Origin: Ligula intestinalis
Taxonomy: Eukaryota > Platyhelminthes > Cestoda > Diphyllobothriidea > Diphyllobothriidae
Length of the DNA: 64,000 nt
Direction: 5' to 3'
NCBI GenBank assembly: GCA_036362985.1
Contig: JAYGXS010000004.1
Span: 34,149,397 to 34,213,396, forward strand
Part shown: positions 10,382 to 21,194 of the stretch, in pieces
Layout: each line of letters starts with the position of its first letter
Numbering within the stretch: the stretch's first letter is position 1
Position numbers and translations under genes: made by a program
Notes under the pieces: generated by a model
The model's input: only the letters and a program-made list of their open reading frames with translations
Told to the model about the DNA's origin: nothing
Databases searched by the model: none

Positions 10382-12320
10382 CTGCCATACTGGAAACAAT
10401 CTGAAACGTCGTTGACAAACAGGCAAAATAGGTGTGGGGTTGGAGATAATATTGGAAATTTTACTCGTGTCATAGCATCCAAATAGGAAGATATTAAGTT
10501 CAGAGGCTTGCTACCTTTGCCGAAGGAGGCCAGTTTCAGAAGGAGGAGGTTATGATCGACCCGATCAAAGGCCTTAGTATAATAAAAATAGACGCTATAA
10601 ATGGCAAAACCGCTGTCTCTAGATTGCAGCACATAATCAAAGAAAGAGAGCTGGCAGGTGTCACAAGATCGTTCCTCGAGGAAGCCATGTTGAGCTGTAT
10701 TGAGCAGGTTGTTCTCTGTCAAGTGACGCATCATCTTTCCTTTGATCGAGGTCTCCAAGATATTCGAGGCTGCGGGAAGTGTATTTATTGGCCTTAAGTT
10801 GTCGAATGACGTCGATCGGCCATGCTTGCAAATAGACATTGTGTGCAATTCCCTCCACATTGAAGGAAAGGTTTCGTTCTCAAGAGCAAAATTTAATACC
10901 TTAAAGAGAATAGACGGAAAGATATCACTCGCTTCAGCTTTTAGAAGGCTAACTGAGGCGCCATCTGGTCTTGGACTATAAGATTGACGATAACGACGAA
11001 TGGCTACAGTCACGTCCCAGAGGGTAAAAATTATGGTTTCGAGGACGGCACCCGTCCAAGCCCGGATAGCCGGAAGTTCAGAGAACGAGTTTTCACTAAA
11101 CGTTTTGGATAGGAACGCATTGAAACTATCGGCGGTCAACTTAGCATCAACTATGGGGTTTCTTAAAATGTCTTGACGTATGGGGTGTTGGGCTTTCCTC
11201 TGCGCTTTGACTGTGTGCGAAAAGAGTTTCGGAACATTTTGGGAAGGTTTTTAGTTAAGTAGACCTCATAGGTTATCAGTTTCTTTTCGGAGATCTACTC
11301 TACCTGCTCAAAGATCAGTGTGATCATGGGCAGAACGGACGTATTTTTCTGTTGATGCAAACGATGAGAGAGTCTACGCAGACTAAGCCGGAAAGATAGA
11401 GGAAAGTGCACTCCATCCTTGGCAAGAATTACTTTCTTACGGGGGCCAAATTTGAGGATGACTTAATCCAGCACTTTGTATAGTGTATCGGTACAAACAT
11501 TTACATCCAAATGTTAGAATAATGCAGACCAGTCGAGAGCGTTTAGATGTGTCAGTAATTCCGCCGTATTTGCTGACCGGAAGTCATGATAAAAACTATA
11601 TTTTGGGGAGCATGTTTTGTCCGCCTCCAGTTCTAGTGTAGTAATAACTGTGAGATTGTCTGAACTCCCAAGTGCGTTTAAGGATGACACTGAAAGCGGT
11701 TCGCACCCTCTACAAAAATTGGGTCCAGTATGCTTGTTCCTTGAGTGGGAAAATCGACTACCTGATGCCACATGCTGATATCTAAAGCCTCAAGTAAGTT
11801 TTCAAACTTTTAAATGACTGGAAGGTGGAAACCATTGCATTTCAGGAAGATTAAAGTTGCCTCCAATCAAGCAATACTTAAGATTCAAGTCAGCTGCGGC
11901 ATGAAATTCCTGCGAGAGACAACGATCGTAGTCCACATTGGCATTAGGGGGCGATAAACACAGCCAACGAGTAAGGAATATTCATTCTTTAGAACAACTC
12001 GTAGCCAGCAGCTCTCCTCCACTGCCATGAATTGTGGATAGTCCAACAAGAGACATGTAAGTGGCTGCTTAGTATAGATACAGCTTCCTCTGCCACGGCC
12101 ATTGTTTCGATCATTCCGAATGCATGCATAACCTAGAACAGAGAGTTCAGAGTCAGCTGCACAGGCCAATGCCCATGTCTCAGTTACCATAACAATGTCT
12201 GGGTGGTTGACGAAAGCCAGAGACTGGAGGAGAGGCATTTTATTAAGCAGTGATCTGGTATTTAAAAAGACCAATTTAAGAGGGCATGTCTTAGGTTTCG
12301 GTTGCGGGACAGCAAAGGCT
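10382..12320 (-). mobile_element. CR1-like family B copy 3, both ends missing
   Basis: Colinear with B2 from the endonuclease start to just before the RT YADD block. At 10382 homology stops between FVNDVSDCFQYG and the expected MYADD, so the RT palm core, thumb and 3' untranslated region are absent. A missing 3' end is unusual for a non-LTR insertion and points to later deletion or recombination. At the other end B3 abuts a Penelope GIY-YIG fragment at about 12320. Confidence 0.75.
10382..12320 (-). pseudogene. B3 ORF2: endonuclease and N-terminal RT, broken
   Basis: Endonuclease blocks on the minus strand are LKLVFLNTRSLLNK, DIVMVTETWA and VEESCWLRVVLKNEYSL followed by LVGCVYRP; the SSDNLTV block at about 11650 has Asn where B2 has the catalytic His (SSDHLTV). 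RT blocks are SYSPRPDGASVSLLKAEA, LRPINTLPAASNILE, NTAQHGFLEERSCDTCQLS and YTKAFDRVDHNLLLL. At least three frameshifts separate the pieces (near 11890, 11510 and 11140). The protein cannot be functional. Confidence 0.75.
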
Positions 12321-12655
12321 GTCACTGTTACAAGTCTCGACCAGAGAGATGTCGAAAGACCCACTACCACGGCAGAAAACGGCTGGAGGTGTTTAACGGA
12401 TCTAGTGTAGTTGTAAACAAAGCAGCTACGTCAAAAAAACCGGGAGATTACTCCGGACGCGAATGGCCGAGCATGCAGCGGCGGTGAGGAAGAAAGACTC
12501 CAACTCTCAGGCTGCAGCCCATTCAACGGGACCCGGCCATATTTTCAAGTTTGACGAGGCCGAAATCCTCACAAGAGGTGACAACCGCGTGAGCCAAGAG
12601 CTGCTCGACTCATGGTTCTCAGGCCCCTAGCCCATCAACAAGCGCAACGATTTGG
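12320..12655 (+). pseudogene. Penelope-like element family 1 fragment: GIY-YIG endonuclease domain
   Basis: The plus frame shows PLPRQKTAGGV, CSCKQSSYVKKTGRLL, RTRMAEHAAAVRKKDSNSQ and FKFDEAEILTRGDNRVSQEL followed by LDSWF, which is the C-terminal GIY-YIG domain of the PLE family also present at 39530-41095. Three in-frame stops are visible (after GGV, after RI and after SGP). In PLEs this domain is the DNA endonuclease fused behind the RT. The fragment lies between B3 (minus) and element C (plus); all three junctions are tight. Confidence 0.75.
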
Positions 12656-13180
12656 CGTTCCTATACGGAATTACTCCGAAGGAAAGGACGGATGCGGACG
12701 TTGAAAAGTTTCGGCACCTGCTAAAAGACATTCTCAGACAGCGAGAGACAGTAAGTGTTTGTGGAGCTTTCAGGATTGGCAGACAGGTTACTGAACAGTC
12801 GGAAACTGCCCAACCTTGACCTATCAAGATAGTCTTCGATAACAAAGAACAGGTGAACTTGGTTCTGTCCCGGAAAACAGCCCTCCGCCATTCACATAAG
12901 ACGGTGCTTTTTTAGCCGGACTACTCTTCAGCGGAACGTCTGAAACGCCCAAATTTGGTGGTGGAACTACGGAAGAGAGAGAGCTGAAGAAAGCAAGCTG
13001 GTTGTTTTTAGGGACCAAATAATACAGAAAACTACCAAAGTGCTGTGGAAGCAGTCAATCCTGATGACGGCTGCGGTCAAGTAGTACCGGAAAACTCGCG
13101 CCCAAACGCATTGGACACTGCGGAGCTTTTCCGGCTAAAATGTCTGTACACTAACGCCCAGAGTTAATTCTCGAAGTTTG
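12656..13180 (+). pseudogene. C ORF1 remnant (RRM-like region)
   Basis: The frame runs GITPKERTDADVEKFRHLL and KDILRQRETVSVCGAFRIGR, then IKIVFDNKEQVNLVLSRKTA, then DYSSAERLKRPNLVVELRKR and later FRDQIIQKTTK-like residues. Order and spacing resemble the RRM-like ORF1 domain of CR1/jockey elements: a G(I)-like helix, the RLG-type turn and the RP(I/L)K(I/L)VF strand. Several stops interrupt it. The assignment is an inference from position upstream of an endonuclease/RT frame. Confidence 0.55.
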
Positions 13181-13191
13181 ATGAGCTTTGA

Positions 13192-15942
13192 ATGCACGTA
13201 ACCAATGAGCCCCTTGATGTTATAGCAATAACAGAAACCTGGCTGTCACAGAGCATCAGTGATTCAGAAGTGGCGCTGTGCGGATACCAAATATTGAGAC
13301 GAGACCGAGTGGAACGCCAGAGTGGAGGAGTTGCTATCTATGTAAAGAACGAATTAAGTGTGTGCGAGAGGCCTGAAAGGAATACCCATGGTTTGGAGGC
13401 TATTTGGCTGACAATTAAGGCACGGGGCTCGCAGCCCCTGGAAGTTGTCACCGTCTACCGACCACCGCGGACAGGCAATGATACAGATGTGTGTTTATTA
13501 GTGTGCATAAAGGAGACAGGAAGTCAACCTGATGTTGTACTCATGGGTGACTTCAATGCGCCCAGCATAAAATGGAACGATTTGTGGGCAAATTGTTCTA
13601 AAAATGCCTTTTATCACCATCTTCTAAAAACAACACTTGAGGTTCTTCTCACACAACACGTCCTCGTTTCAACTGGAGCACGTGGAGGGCAACAGGCTAG
13701 TTGTTTAGACCTAGTCTTCACCAAGCATCCCGACAGTATAGACGAGGTATGCTGCCTACCTCCACTAGGTCAAAGTAATCACGTTGTTCGTTCGTGGGGA
13801 TTATGGTCTTTATTCATTACTCCCTGCAGTATATGAACCAAGGCCGAATATATGGCGAGGTGACTTCCCTCAAATGAGAGTAGAGGAACACAAATAGACT
13901 GGGGTCTTCTTTTCTCCGGGGATGTCACTGAGGGCTGGAATACATTTAAGGAGTGGTTATTGCATCGAATGCGCAGTCATTGTCCACTTTCAGTGCCCAG
14001 GGTATCTAACTGATCTCCATGGCTGCAAAGAGATATCAAAAGAGACATCAATAAAAATGGAAAGCTAATGAAGAAGTTTCGCAACACAAGCCACAACGAA
14101 GATTTTGAACAGTACAAAATCCAACGGAACAAGGTAAAAAAAATGTTTTCAAAGCACGACAGAGTTATGAAAACAATTTATTTCGTCGAGTTGTCAATAA
14201 TCCAAAGTTGCTATACAGTTATTTATTGAAAAGCACACGCAACAGGAACCCGATTCCTGTTATGCAAAATGATGATGGTCTCGAAATCTCCGACTTTAAA
14301 GACAAAGCGGAACATTTTGCTCAGTTTTTTCATTCGGTTTTCACCATAGAAGCTCCGTTCGTCGCAACTGTAGACGAGGTCGTGAGAGCACCAAATATTG
14401 AGGATAAATTGTTTGGAGAAGAGATGATTTTTCAAGAACTAAAAAGCTTGAAGGAATGTAAATCTCCGGGTCCAGATGGAATTCCTGCCAAATCGCTCAA
14501 GGAACTTGCTAGAGAGCTATCTAAACCACTTTCACTGATGTGCCAGCAATCGTTTGATACTGGAATACTTCCTCCGGACTGGAAATTAGCGCATATTACA
14601 CCCCTTTACAAAATCGGTAGTCGTGCATCTACGAACAACTACAGACCCGTGAGTCTGACCTCCATATGCTGCAAAGTAATGGATAAGGTCATCAAGAAGC
14701 AATGGATGATATATTGTGAAACACACAATATTTTGTCAAATGCGCAATTTGGATTTCGTAGGGGTAGGTCATGTGTAACAAACTTGCTTAAAACGGTGCA
14801 AAGCTGGACAAGGGCATTTGGTGCCAAAGAAACCATACATGCAGCCTACATTGATTTCAGGAAGGCCTTCGACAGTGTTCCACACCAACGGCTCCTACAT
14901 AAGTTGAGACTACTGCGTATCGGAAGCAGACTTTTTACGTGGATTGAGAATTTCCTATCTGTTCGTTTCCAAACGGTGTGTACGACTACAAAAATCAAGG
15001 CCGACAGTCATCAAGAGCGGAGTCCCTCAAGGTTCAGTACTCGGACCCACCCTCTTTATCTTGTTCGTTAATGATTGCGTACAGGAATCAGACTGCGAGT
15101 GTGCCATAGTTGCAGATGATGTAAAAATATGGAAGGTCATCAAGTGTGCTGCCGATGAAGATAACTTCCAGGAAAAGCTTTTTCGATTAAACGATTGGTC
15201 GCATAGATGGCTGCTGTCCTTCAATTCAAACAAATGCACTCTGCTGCGCCTGGGAAATCGAAATTCCGTCCTTGATGCGTGACCCTAACATCTGAACGGA
15301 ATCCCACTCCAAGAAGCAGAAATGCAGAAAGATCTCGGCATCTGGATGACAGACAACCTTAAACCTTCTTCACAATGTTGTGAGGCAGCTTAAACTGCAG
15401 CCTCAATGTTGTACGCCATCAAGCGAGCATTCTTGGTTTTTGATTAAGACTGTTTCTCGAAAATCTTCGGTACCTTTATAAAGCCACATCTTGAATACGC
15501 GATTCAAGCCGTGAGACCGTGGTTACGGCAAGATTTTAACGTAAATGAGAGAGTGCAACGGCAAGCAACAAAATTAGTAAGAGGTCAAGGGTCCATACCA
15601 TATGAGATCCGCTTAAATAACCTTCATCGCTATCCTTTGAGTTATTGGCAGTTACGCAGAGATTTGATTCAAACCTTCCGTATCGTGCGTTGCTTGGACT
15701 GTGCTCTCATGTATGACGACTTTTTCCAACTCGCCACCACAACTTATCTCCGAAGGCATCCCTTCAAACCGTATAAGCCCCAAGGACAATTGGATGTGAG
15801 GAAGTATTTTTTCTCGAATCGGGTCGTGGACCCGTGGAATAACCTTCCCAAATCGATTGTTATGTCCCAATCTGTGGAGACATTCGAACACCGACTTGAT
15901 ATACACATGCTACAACACAGCGTGAACTATGTGACAAATTAA
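13192..15942 (+). pseudogene. C ORF2: APE-type endonuclease plus CR1-like RT, broken
   Basis: Endonuclease blocks are PLDVIAITETWLS, RQSGGVAIYVKNEL, VVLMGDFNAPSIKW, CLDLVFTKHP and GQSNHVV, where the usual catalytic SDH is SNH. RT blocks are KSPGPDGIPAKSLK, NNYRPVSLTSICCKVMDK, NAQFGFRRGRSCVTNLL, HAAYIDFRKAFDSVPHQRLL, SGVPQGSVLGP and IVADDVKIW, so the palm DD is kept. The thumb follows at 15511-15942 (SYWQLRRDLIQTFRIVR, NRVVDPWNNLPKSIV). Frameshifts or stops occur near 13840, 14200, 15000-15060 and 15280. It would carry out target nicking and reverse transcription if intact. Confidence 0.8.
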
Positions 15943-16116
15943 CCTTGAAACACCACTGCACCATGTGACGGTCTATATTTTCCTGACTGAAAAATTCTTA
16001 ACATTTTCTATAATTCTAGAAATCTTGATGTGACAAATAGGAATTTTAAAGGCGAAAGCCTATTTTTCCCTCAAATATACTGACTGAGAAATTTTCTGAG
16101 TGAGAGAATCAGTTAC

Positions 16117-16450
16117 GTGGGAAGGACTGGGCACAGCAACAATTCCGATGGCAGCGGGCATTATTGTCATGCAATTATCAAACCCGCATCTGAAATGGAC
16201 AAGAACGCTGTGACAAGTAATGAGCCATCACCGCACCAATTAGGACCTCAAGCGGTTGCTAGAGGAACTAACAATTATAGTGCGCATGCGGGTGATGGCT
16301 ACGATCTATCAATACCATGATATCTGTGCATGTATCACCCTATCTGCGCATGTCTCACATGTAATTAACGAATCCCGAGGGAATCCGAAACGTCAGGAAA
16401 ATAAACCTCTTGTTCCAGTGAGCGCTTCTTCGTCTGATGAAGCGCCAAAG
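16117..16450 (+). repeat. PLE family 1 tail segment, copy a
   Basis: Homologous over about 330 bp to 46490-46830. Both end with GGGAATCCGAAACGTCAGG followed by AAAATAAA. The upstream part reads like a decayed C-terminal PLE peptide (HAIIKPASEMDKN, NYSAHAGDGYDL). The short core CCGAAACGTCAGG is shared with four other tails in the window, and a CTGATGA-like string occurs downstream here. Confidence 0.55.
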
Positions 16451-16529
16451 CATTGATAATGATCTAATAAATCCTCAGTAGGAACTTTAAAGCTTTCCTA
16501 CAACTAAATTAGGTAATGCACTCAAAATA

Positions 16530-16775
16530 TGCACCCTATTCCTTTCCTAAACACGGATGGTGGTGTCGAACGTTGCGAGGAAAATGAAAAGGCTGGACAT
16601 TTGTCCTGGTTCTTTTGGTCGGAGAGTAATCTCCGTGATCTTTACTGCGGATGAGATTCTGACTATCGACTGTGTTGTCCTCACGGAGATTACTCTTTTG
16701 CGAGAACTTATAAAGTTCCAGGAAACGAAGTCTCCGGGTCCGGATAGGATACCTGCAAAGTTTTTGAAACTTTTA
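16530..16775 (+). pseudogene. D' : RT N-terminal fragment in plus orientation
   Basis: The plus strand reads FLNTDGGVERCEENEKAGH, then ELIKFQETKSPGPDRIPAKF, the region before and including the SPGPDGI block of CR1-like RT. The first part matches 26870-26900 on the minus strand (FLNTDCGVERCENNEKAEH), and the second matches 25590-25690 minus. A 16-bp perfect inverted repeat (16623-16638 and 16681-16696) sits inside it. It meets element D head-on at about 16778, where the same RT region is repeated in opposite orientation. Confidence 0.65.
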
Positions 16776-16781
16776 GCCATT

Positions 16782-16966
16782 TGCGGGTGCCCAACTCCCA
16801 CAGTTGTGCATGGGTGAGATTCAAGCTGTTTCGCAATTGGGTAACAATTGGCCTGCATCGAGAAAGGCTCAGAAGAGTAGGTACAGGGGTTCTGCCAAAT
16901 AAACGGCATAAACTTTCAACAACTTTGCAGGTACCTCTTACAGATCTGGAGACTTCGGTACCAGCT
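16782..16966 (-). pseudogene. Element D RT fragment, downstream half (continues across A2)
   Basis: The minus strand reads VPKSPDL, EVPAKLLKVYAV, AEPLYLLF, FLDAGQLLPNCETA and ISPMHNCGSWAPANG. This follows on directly from the upstream half at 25588-25690, which ends ELIKLQ, giving the standard order ELIKxQ, xxKSPGPD, IPAKxLK, LDxGxLPxDWK, IxPIxK. A2 therefore sits inside this RT. The fragment ends near 16782 at an inverted junction with D'. Confidence 0.7.
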
Positions 16967-17159
16967 ACCTTGACCTTGACCTTGGCGCTCTGCTCGATTT
17001 TCCGCAGATAAGTGAATTTTCAAATTTAAATAGGATTTCATCGTAGCCTGTCGAATTTATTGGCATAATTGTTGTTCATAATTCAAATTTCTAACCCCTA
17101 AGCTACTCCACAAACCGGTGGTCATTTTCTTTAACTATAGGTGAAAATATACAGTTTTC

Positions 17160-17510
17160 TACTGTTTCATCTGACATAGCCTCCTAGGAATTCTCTAAGA
17201 TTCAGCTGAAAAACACGTAATTAAATGCGTGAATATTGAATCAGGTTGTATATTTTGAAAGAATACTCTATTTCCAACAAGAAATAGAGTACACTGGTCG
17301 AAATATCAATCCAGATATTTTTCACCCAACATAGCCTCATAATTTCACCCGATATAGCCTCATCTGAATTCTTGAAGATTCACGTATAAACCGCGTAATT
17401 AAGCAAGTGTATGTTTATTTTAGATTGCAAATTTTAAAAATATTTCGCGATTTCCAACAAGATACAGTTTACAATATCAATCGAGTTAGTTTTCATCCAG
17501 CATAGACTCC
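17160..17510 (+). repeat. Tandem repeats in the 5' region of A2
   Basis: The motif TTTCAYCY..CATAGCCTC occurs at about 17166 and 17324, as CGATATAGCCTC at about 17347, and as CAGCATAGACTCCTC near 17496. The two long units share roughly 150 bp, including AAGATTCA, CGTAATTAA and TTTCCAACAAGA. A1 shows the same motif twice (minus, about 4530-4630). Monomeric 5' repeats are known as promoter units in some non-LTR elements; that role here is inference. A perfect 11-bp hairpin lies at 17264-17291. Confidence 0.65.
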
Positions 17511-17689
17511 TCGTCAATTTTACTTTCTGTATAAGAGAAACTTTCTTGCATTGCCTTGCTTAAAAATATATCTAACTGCATATCCTTCTGATATTTTAAA
17601 CTTCAATATGAAATCACAGTCAGTTTTTAGACGAAAATCCCCCTTTAACGACCCTCATGGTGTTAAATTTTTCCAAGATCTACCCGTCT

Positions 17690-18110
17690 TAAATATGAGA
17701 AAACTTAATCTTGATGCTTTGGACACTTAATAATTTCATGTCTCAATATGGTTGTTTGCTCACGGTTCTCAGTACCATATTAGATGGAAATGTCTCTTCA
17801 CTCACTTCTCAACAATGTGAAAAATAAGAGCCTTTCATCAATTTGGTGTCTGCTGAGACCTGTGACCGGCAAAAAAGAAATTATAATTTTCTTTTAAAGA
17901 ATGTCCCAAAAAGTAAAATTCCGCTAGACGTCGCCTGTCAATTCCTTTACTCGTGTGGCTTTAACTTTAAGGTCGCAGAAGCTAAAAGATTGTCCTCTCG
18001 AAGCAAAAATCCGCTGATTTTGGTCAAACTTTTTTCGGCAATAGAAGTTGACAACCTCTTCTCTCAGCATGAGCGTTCAGCTCAATACCTGAAAAAAACG
18101 AGCTTTTATA
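17690..18110 (+). pseudogene. A2 ORF1, N-terminal part, cut by B2
   Basis: Reads RKLNLDALDT, then VSAETCDRQKRNYNFLL, FLYSCGFNFKVAEAKRLSSR and SKNPLILVKLFSAIEVDNLF followed by SQHERSAQYL, which matches A1 ORF1 residue by residue. Coding similarity stops at 18110 at the B2 junction and resumes at 21195 with CRDKTPMERR, exactly the next block in A1. A stop occurs near 17729 and a shift near 17830. Confidence 0.75.
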
Positions 18111-18209
18111 TAATAATATGTTTATTATGCCAGTTTACAGGCAATTGTAAAGAGTTGGTGATGCACCTCTTGGGCGCCTTCCAACACCTCGAAGACCGGA
18201 AAAAACCTA

Positions 18210-18295
18210 AAACAAACTCCCTATGTTGCGGCCAGTATTGGTTTTGTTTCAGGTTTTTTGTTTTGTCAATACTGGGCGAGATAGGGAGTTTGTTT
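18210..18295 (-). repeat. Stem-loop in the 3' untranslated region of family B
   Basis: Two arm pairs are visible: AAACAAACTCCCTAT (18210-18224) with ATAGGGAGTTTGTTT (18281-18295), and CAGTATTG (18233-18240) with CAATACTG (18267-18274). B1 at 5496-5572 keeps the same design with a few changes. A conserved 3' hairpin is the kind of structure used by CR1-type RTs to recognise their RNA; that is an inference. Confidence 0.7.
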
Positions 18296-18560
18296 CAAGT
18301 GAAAAAAACCTGCCTTCAAAGGTATGATACAAACGGAATAAATGTACAGTTGTAAGCTGAGTTTACTCATCAGCAGGAGACCTGTTTCATATCGTTTAAA
18401 AACATTAGTTCCAGATTGAGAGGGTTGGCACAAGAACACAGTGTTCTCAGTCTTCCTTCAATGGTTGTCGGCAAAAGTTGCGCGCTATCGGCTGAAGGGT
18501 TAGCAGACTGCGGGCTGCTGCTTCAGCCGCATTATCTTCAGCAGTGAAGCCTGGCGGGGT

Positions 18561-21194
18561 TCAAAGTCCACGAACGCCATCAGAGTGAAAGAGAGATTCC
18601 ACCGAGTCAGCACCCAAAATTCGTGAAAGTTGTCCTGAATGTAGAAAACTAGTTATAGCTCTCTTAAACATAGGGTAGTTTTGCTGGGTTTTAATACTTT
18701 TGGGCAGCTTATTCCAGATTGATATGGCATTTACTGAAAAGAATTGCCTGTACTTAACTGTGCGTGCCATAGGAAGAAATAAAAATACGTCTCGATGACT
18801 GGCAGTCAAGAGTGCTCAAGCTGCCTTATTGTACTAAGAGGATTAAAGGTTTGACCATTCAAAAGTTTAAACAGTAAAAATAGACCCTTCTGCAATCGAC
18901 GAAGCCATAGGGGATCCAGCTTTATAAGTTCGCACCTTTGTTGGTAGGTTAAGTTACAGTGTTCTGCAGTGAAAACTCTTCTAGTGAAGAAGTGCTGCAC
19001 CGATTCTATTTTCTTCCGTTCACTAGTGCGCAGAAGACTGAATAAGGGTGAGCAGTATTCAAGACTAGGTCTCACGTACATATTATAAAGGCTAGTTCTA
19101 ACCTTGATAGTCTTAAAATTTTGAAGGATAAATCCGGTGGTTCGGCGTGCTTTCGAGACTATCAGGGCACAGTGCTCTGACAAATTGAGACTATTAGAGT
19201 AGGATATGCCCAAATCCTTGATAACTCCTGGGAAATTTAGTTCGTGGCCGTCAATGCTTAATTCCGGTTGATGATCGTCGCCAACAACCATAACGGAACA
19301 TTTGTGCCATGAAATGGTTAGGCGCCATGTGCAACACCACTGGGCGAAGACCTGAAGATCCTTTTTTATCAGCTCGAGCACGATGTTGCGATCTGCCGGT
19401 TTATATCGATAAGCGACTTTTAGATCATCAGCGTACATGAAGGGTCTGCCATACTGAAAACAATCTGAAACGTCGTTGACAAAATATGAGCGGACCCAGT
19501 ACACTACCCTGTATAACTCCACTCCTCACATGCGTGGGGTTGGAGATAACATTCGAAATTTTTACTCGTTGTGTGCGAGCATCCAAATAGGAAGATATGA
19601 AGTTCAGAGGCTTGCTACCTATGCCGAAGGAGGCCAGTTTCAGAAGGAGGAGGTTATGATCGACCCGATCAAAGGCCTTAGTAAAATCAAAATAGACGCT
19701 ATAAGTGGCAAAACCGCTGTCTCTAGATTGCAGCACATAATCAAAGAAAGAGAGCTGGCAGGTGTCACAAGATCGTTTCTCGAGAAAGCCATGTTGAGCT
19801 GTACTGAGCAGGTTGTTCTCTGTCAAGTGACGCATCATCTTTTCTTTGATTAAGGTCTCCAAGATCTTCGATGCTGCGGGAAGTGTATTTATTGGCCTAA
19901 AGTTGTCGAATGATGTCGATCGGCCATGCTTGCGAATAGGCATTATGTGCGATTCCTTCCACAACGAAGGAAAGGTTTCGCTCTCAAGAGCAAGATTAAA
20001 TACCTTACAAAGAATAGACGGAAAGATATCATTCGCTTCAGCTTTTAGAAGGCTAACTGGGACGCCATCTGGTCCTGGACTATAGGATTGGCGATAACGA
20101 CGAATGGCTACAGTCACATCCCAGACGGTAAAACTTATGGTTTCGAGTATGGCACCCGTCCAAGCCTGGATAACCGGAGGTGCAGCGAACGAGCTTTCAC
20201 TAAAAGTTTTGGATAGGAACGCATTGAAGCTATCGGCGGTCAACTTAGCGTCAGCTATGGGGTTTCCTAAAGCATCTTGAAGTATGGGGTGTTGCGTTTT
20301 CCTCTGCGCTTTTACTGTACGCGAAAAGAGTTTCGCAACATTAAGGGAAGGGTTTTCAGCGAAATGAGCCTCATCGGCTATCTGCTTTTCTTCGGAGAGT
20401 TTCTTATCCTGCTCAAAGATCAGTGTGATCAAGGGCAGAACGGAAGTGTCGTTCTGCCGATGCAAACGACGAGCTAGTTTACGCAGCCTACGACGGAAAG
20501 ACAGAAGAAGGTACACTTCATCCTTGACATGTATTACTTTCTTACGGGGGACAAAGTGGAGGATGAGTGGATCCAACACTTTGTACAGTGCATCGGTACA
20601 AACATTTACATCCAAACATTGGAAAAATTCAGACCAGTCGAGAGCGTTTAGATGTGCCAGTAGGTCAGCCGTGTTTGCTGATCGGAAGTCATGATAAAAA
20701 CTATACTTTTGGGAAAATGTTTCATCCGCCTCCAGTTCTAGTTCAATAACAACTGTAAGATGGTCTGAACTCCCAAGTGCGTCTAAGGATGACACTGAAA
20801 GTGGTTCGCTTCCCCTACAAAAAATTAGGTAAAGTATGTTTGCTCCTTGAGTGGGAAAATCGACTACCTGATCCCACATGCCGATATCTATTGCCTCAAG
20901 TAAGTTCTCGAACTTTGAAGGACCGGATGGTGGAAACCATTGCACGTCAGGAAGGTTAAAATCGCCTGCAATCAAGCAATACTTAAGATTCAAGTCAGCT
21001 GCGGCATGAAATGCCTGCGAGAGACAAAGATCGTAGTCTGCATTGGCAGTAGGTGGGCGATAAACACAGCCAATTAGTAAGGAGTATTTGTTTTTTAGAA
21101 CAACTCGTAGCCAGCAGCTCTCCTCCACCGCTGTGAATTGTGGATAGTCCAACGGGAGAAATGCAAGTGGCTGCTTAATATAGATGCAGCTTCC
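18561..21194 (-). pseudogene. B2 ORF2: endonuclease C-terminus and nearly complete RT
   Basis: Endonuclease blocks are CLIAGDFNLPDVQW, ANILYLIFCRG and LGSSDHLTVV (catalytic Asp-His kept). RT blocks are SYSPGPDGVPVSLLK, NFRPINTLPAASKILE, STAQHGFLEKRSCDTCQLS, VYFDFTKAFDRVDHNLLLL, RSGVIQGSVLGPLIF, then after one frameshift near 19480 FMYADDLKV, with the palm Asp pair intact. The thumb follows (LGISYSNSLNLSEHC, NMYVRPSLEYCSPLF) and the C-terminus NAISIWNKLPKSIKTQ. One shift in the palm and one stop near 18808 are the only obvious internal lesions; the 5' endonuclease is missing. Confidence 0.85.

Larger units (their letters stand above)
12656..16085 (+). mobile_element. CR1-like non-LTR retrotransposon C
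   Basis: Contains an ORF1 remnant, an endonuclease, an RT and about 140 bp of 3' untranslated sequence. The 3' end is uncertain; homology cannot be used because no second full copy is in the window, although D, D' and E share its RT type. The 5' end directly abuts the PLE fragment, so it may be truncated. Stops and frameshifts make it inactive. Confidence 0.75.
18111..21194 (-). mobile_element. CR1-like family B copy 2, 5'-truncated, inserted in A2 ORF1
   Basis: On the minus strand it starts inside the endonuclease (GSCIYIKQPL) and runs through the RT to a 3' untranslated region of about 450 bp ending GCCTGTAAAC and an AT-rich tail. Flanking A2 ORF1 sequence is rejoined if it is removed, so both ends are known to within a few bases. 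It is the most complete B copy here and the reference for B1 and B3. Confidence 0.85.
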
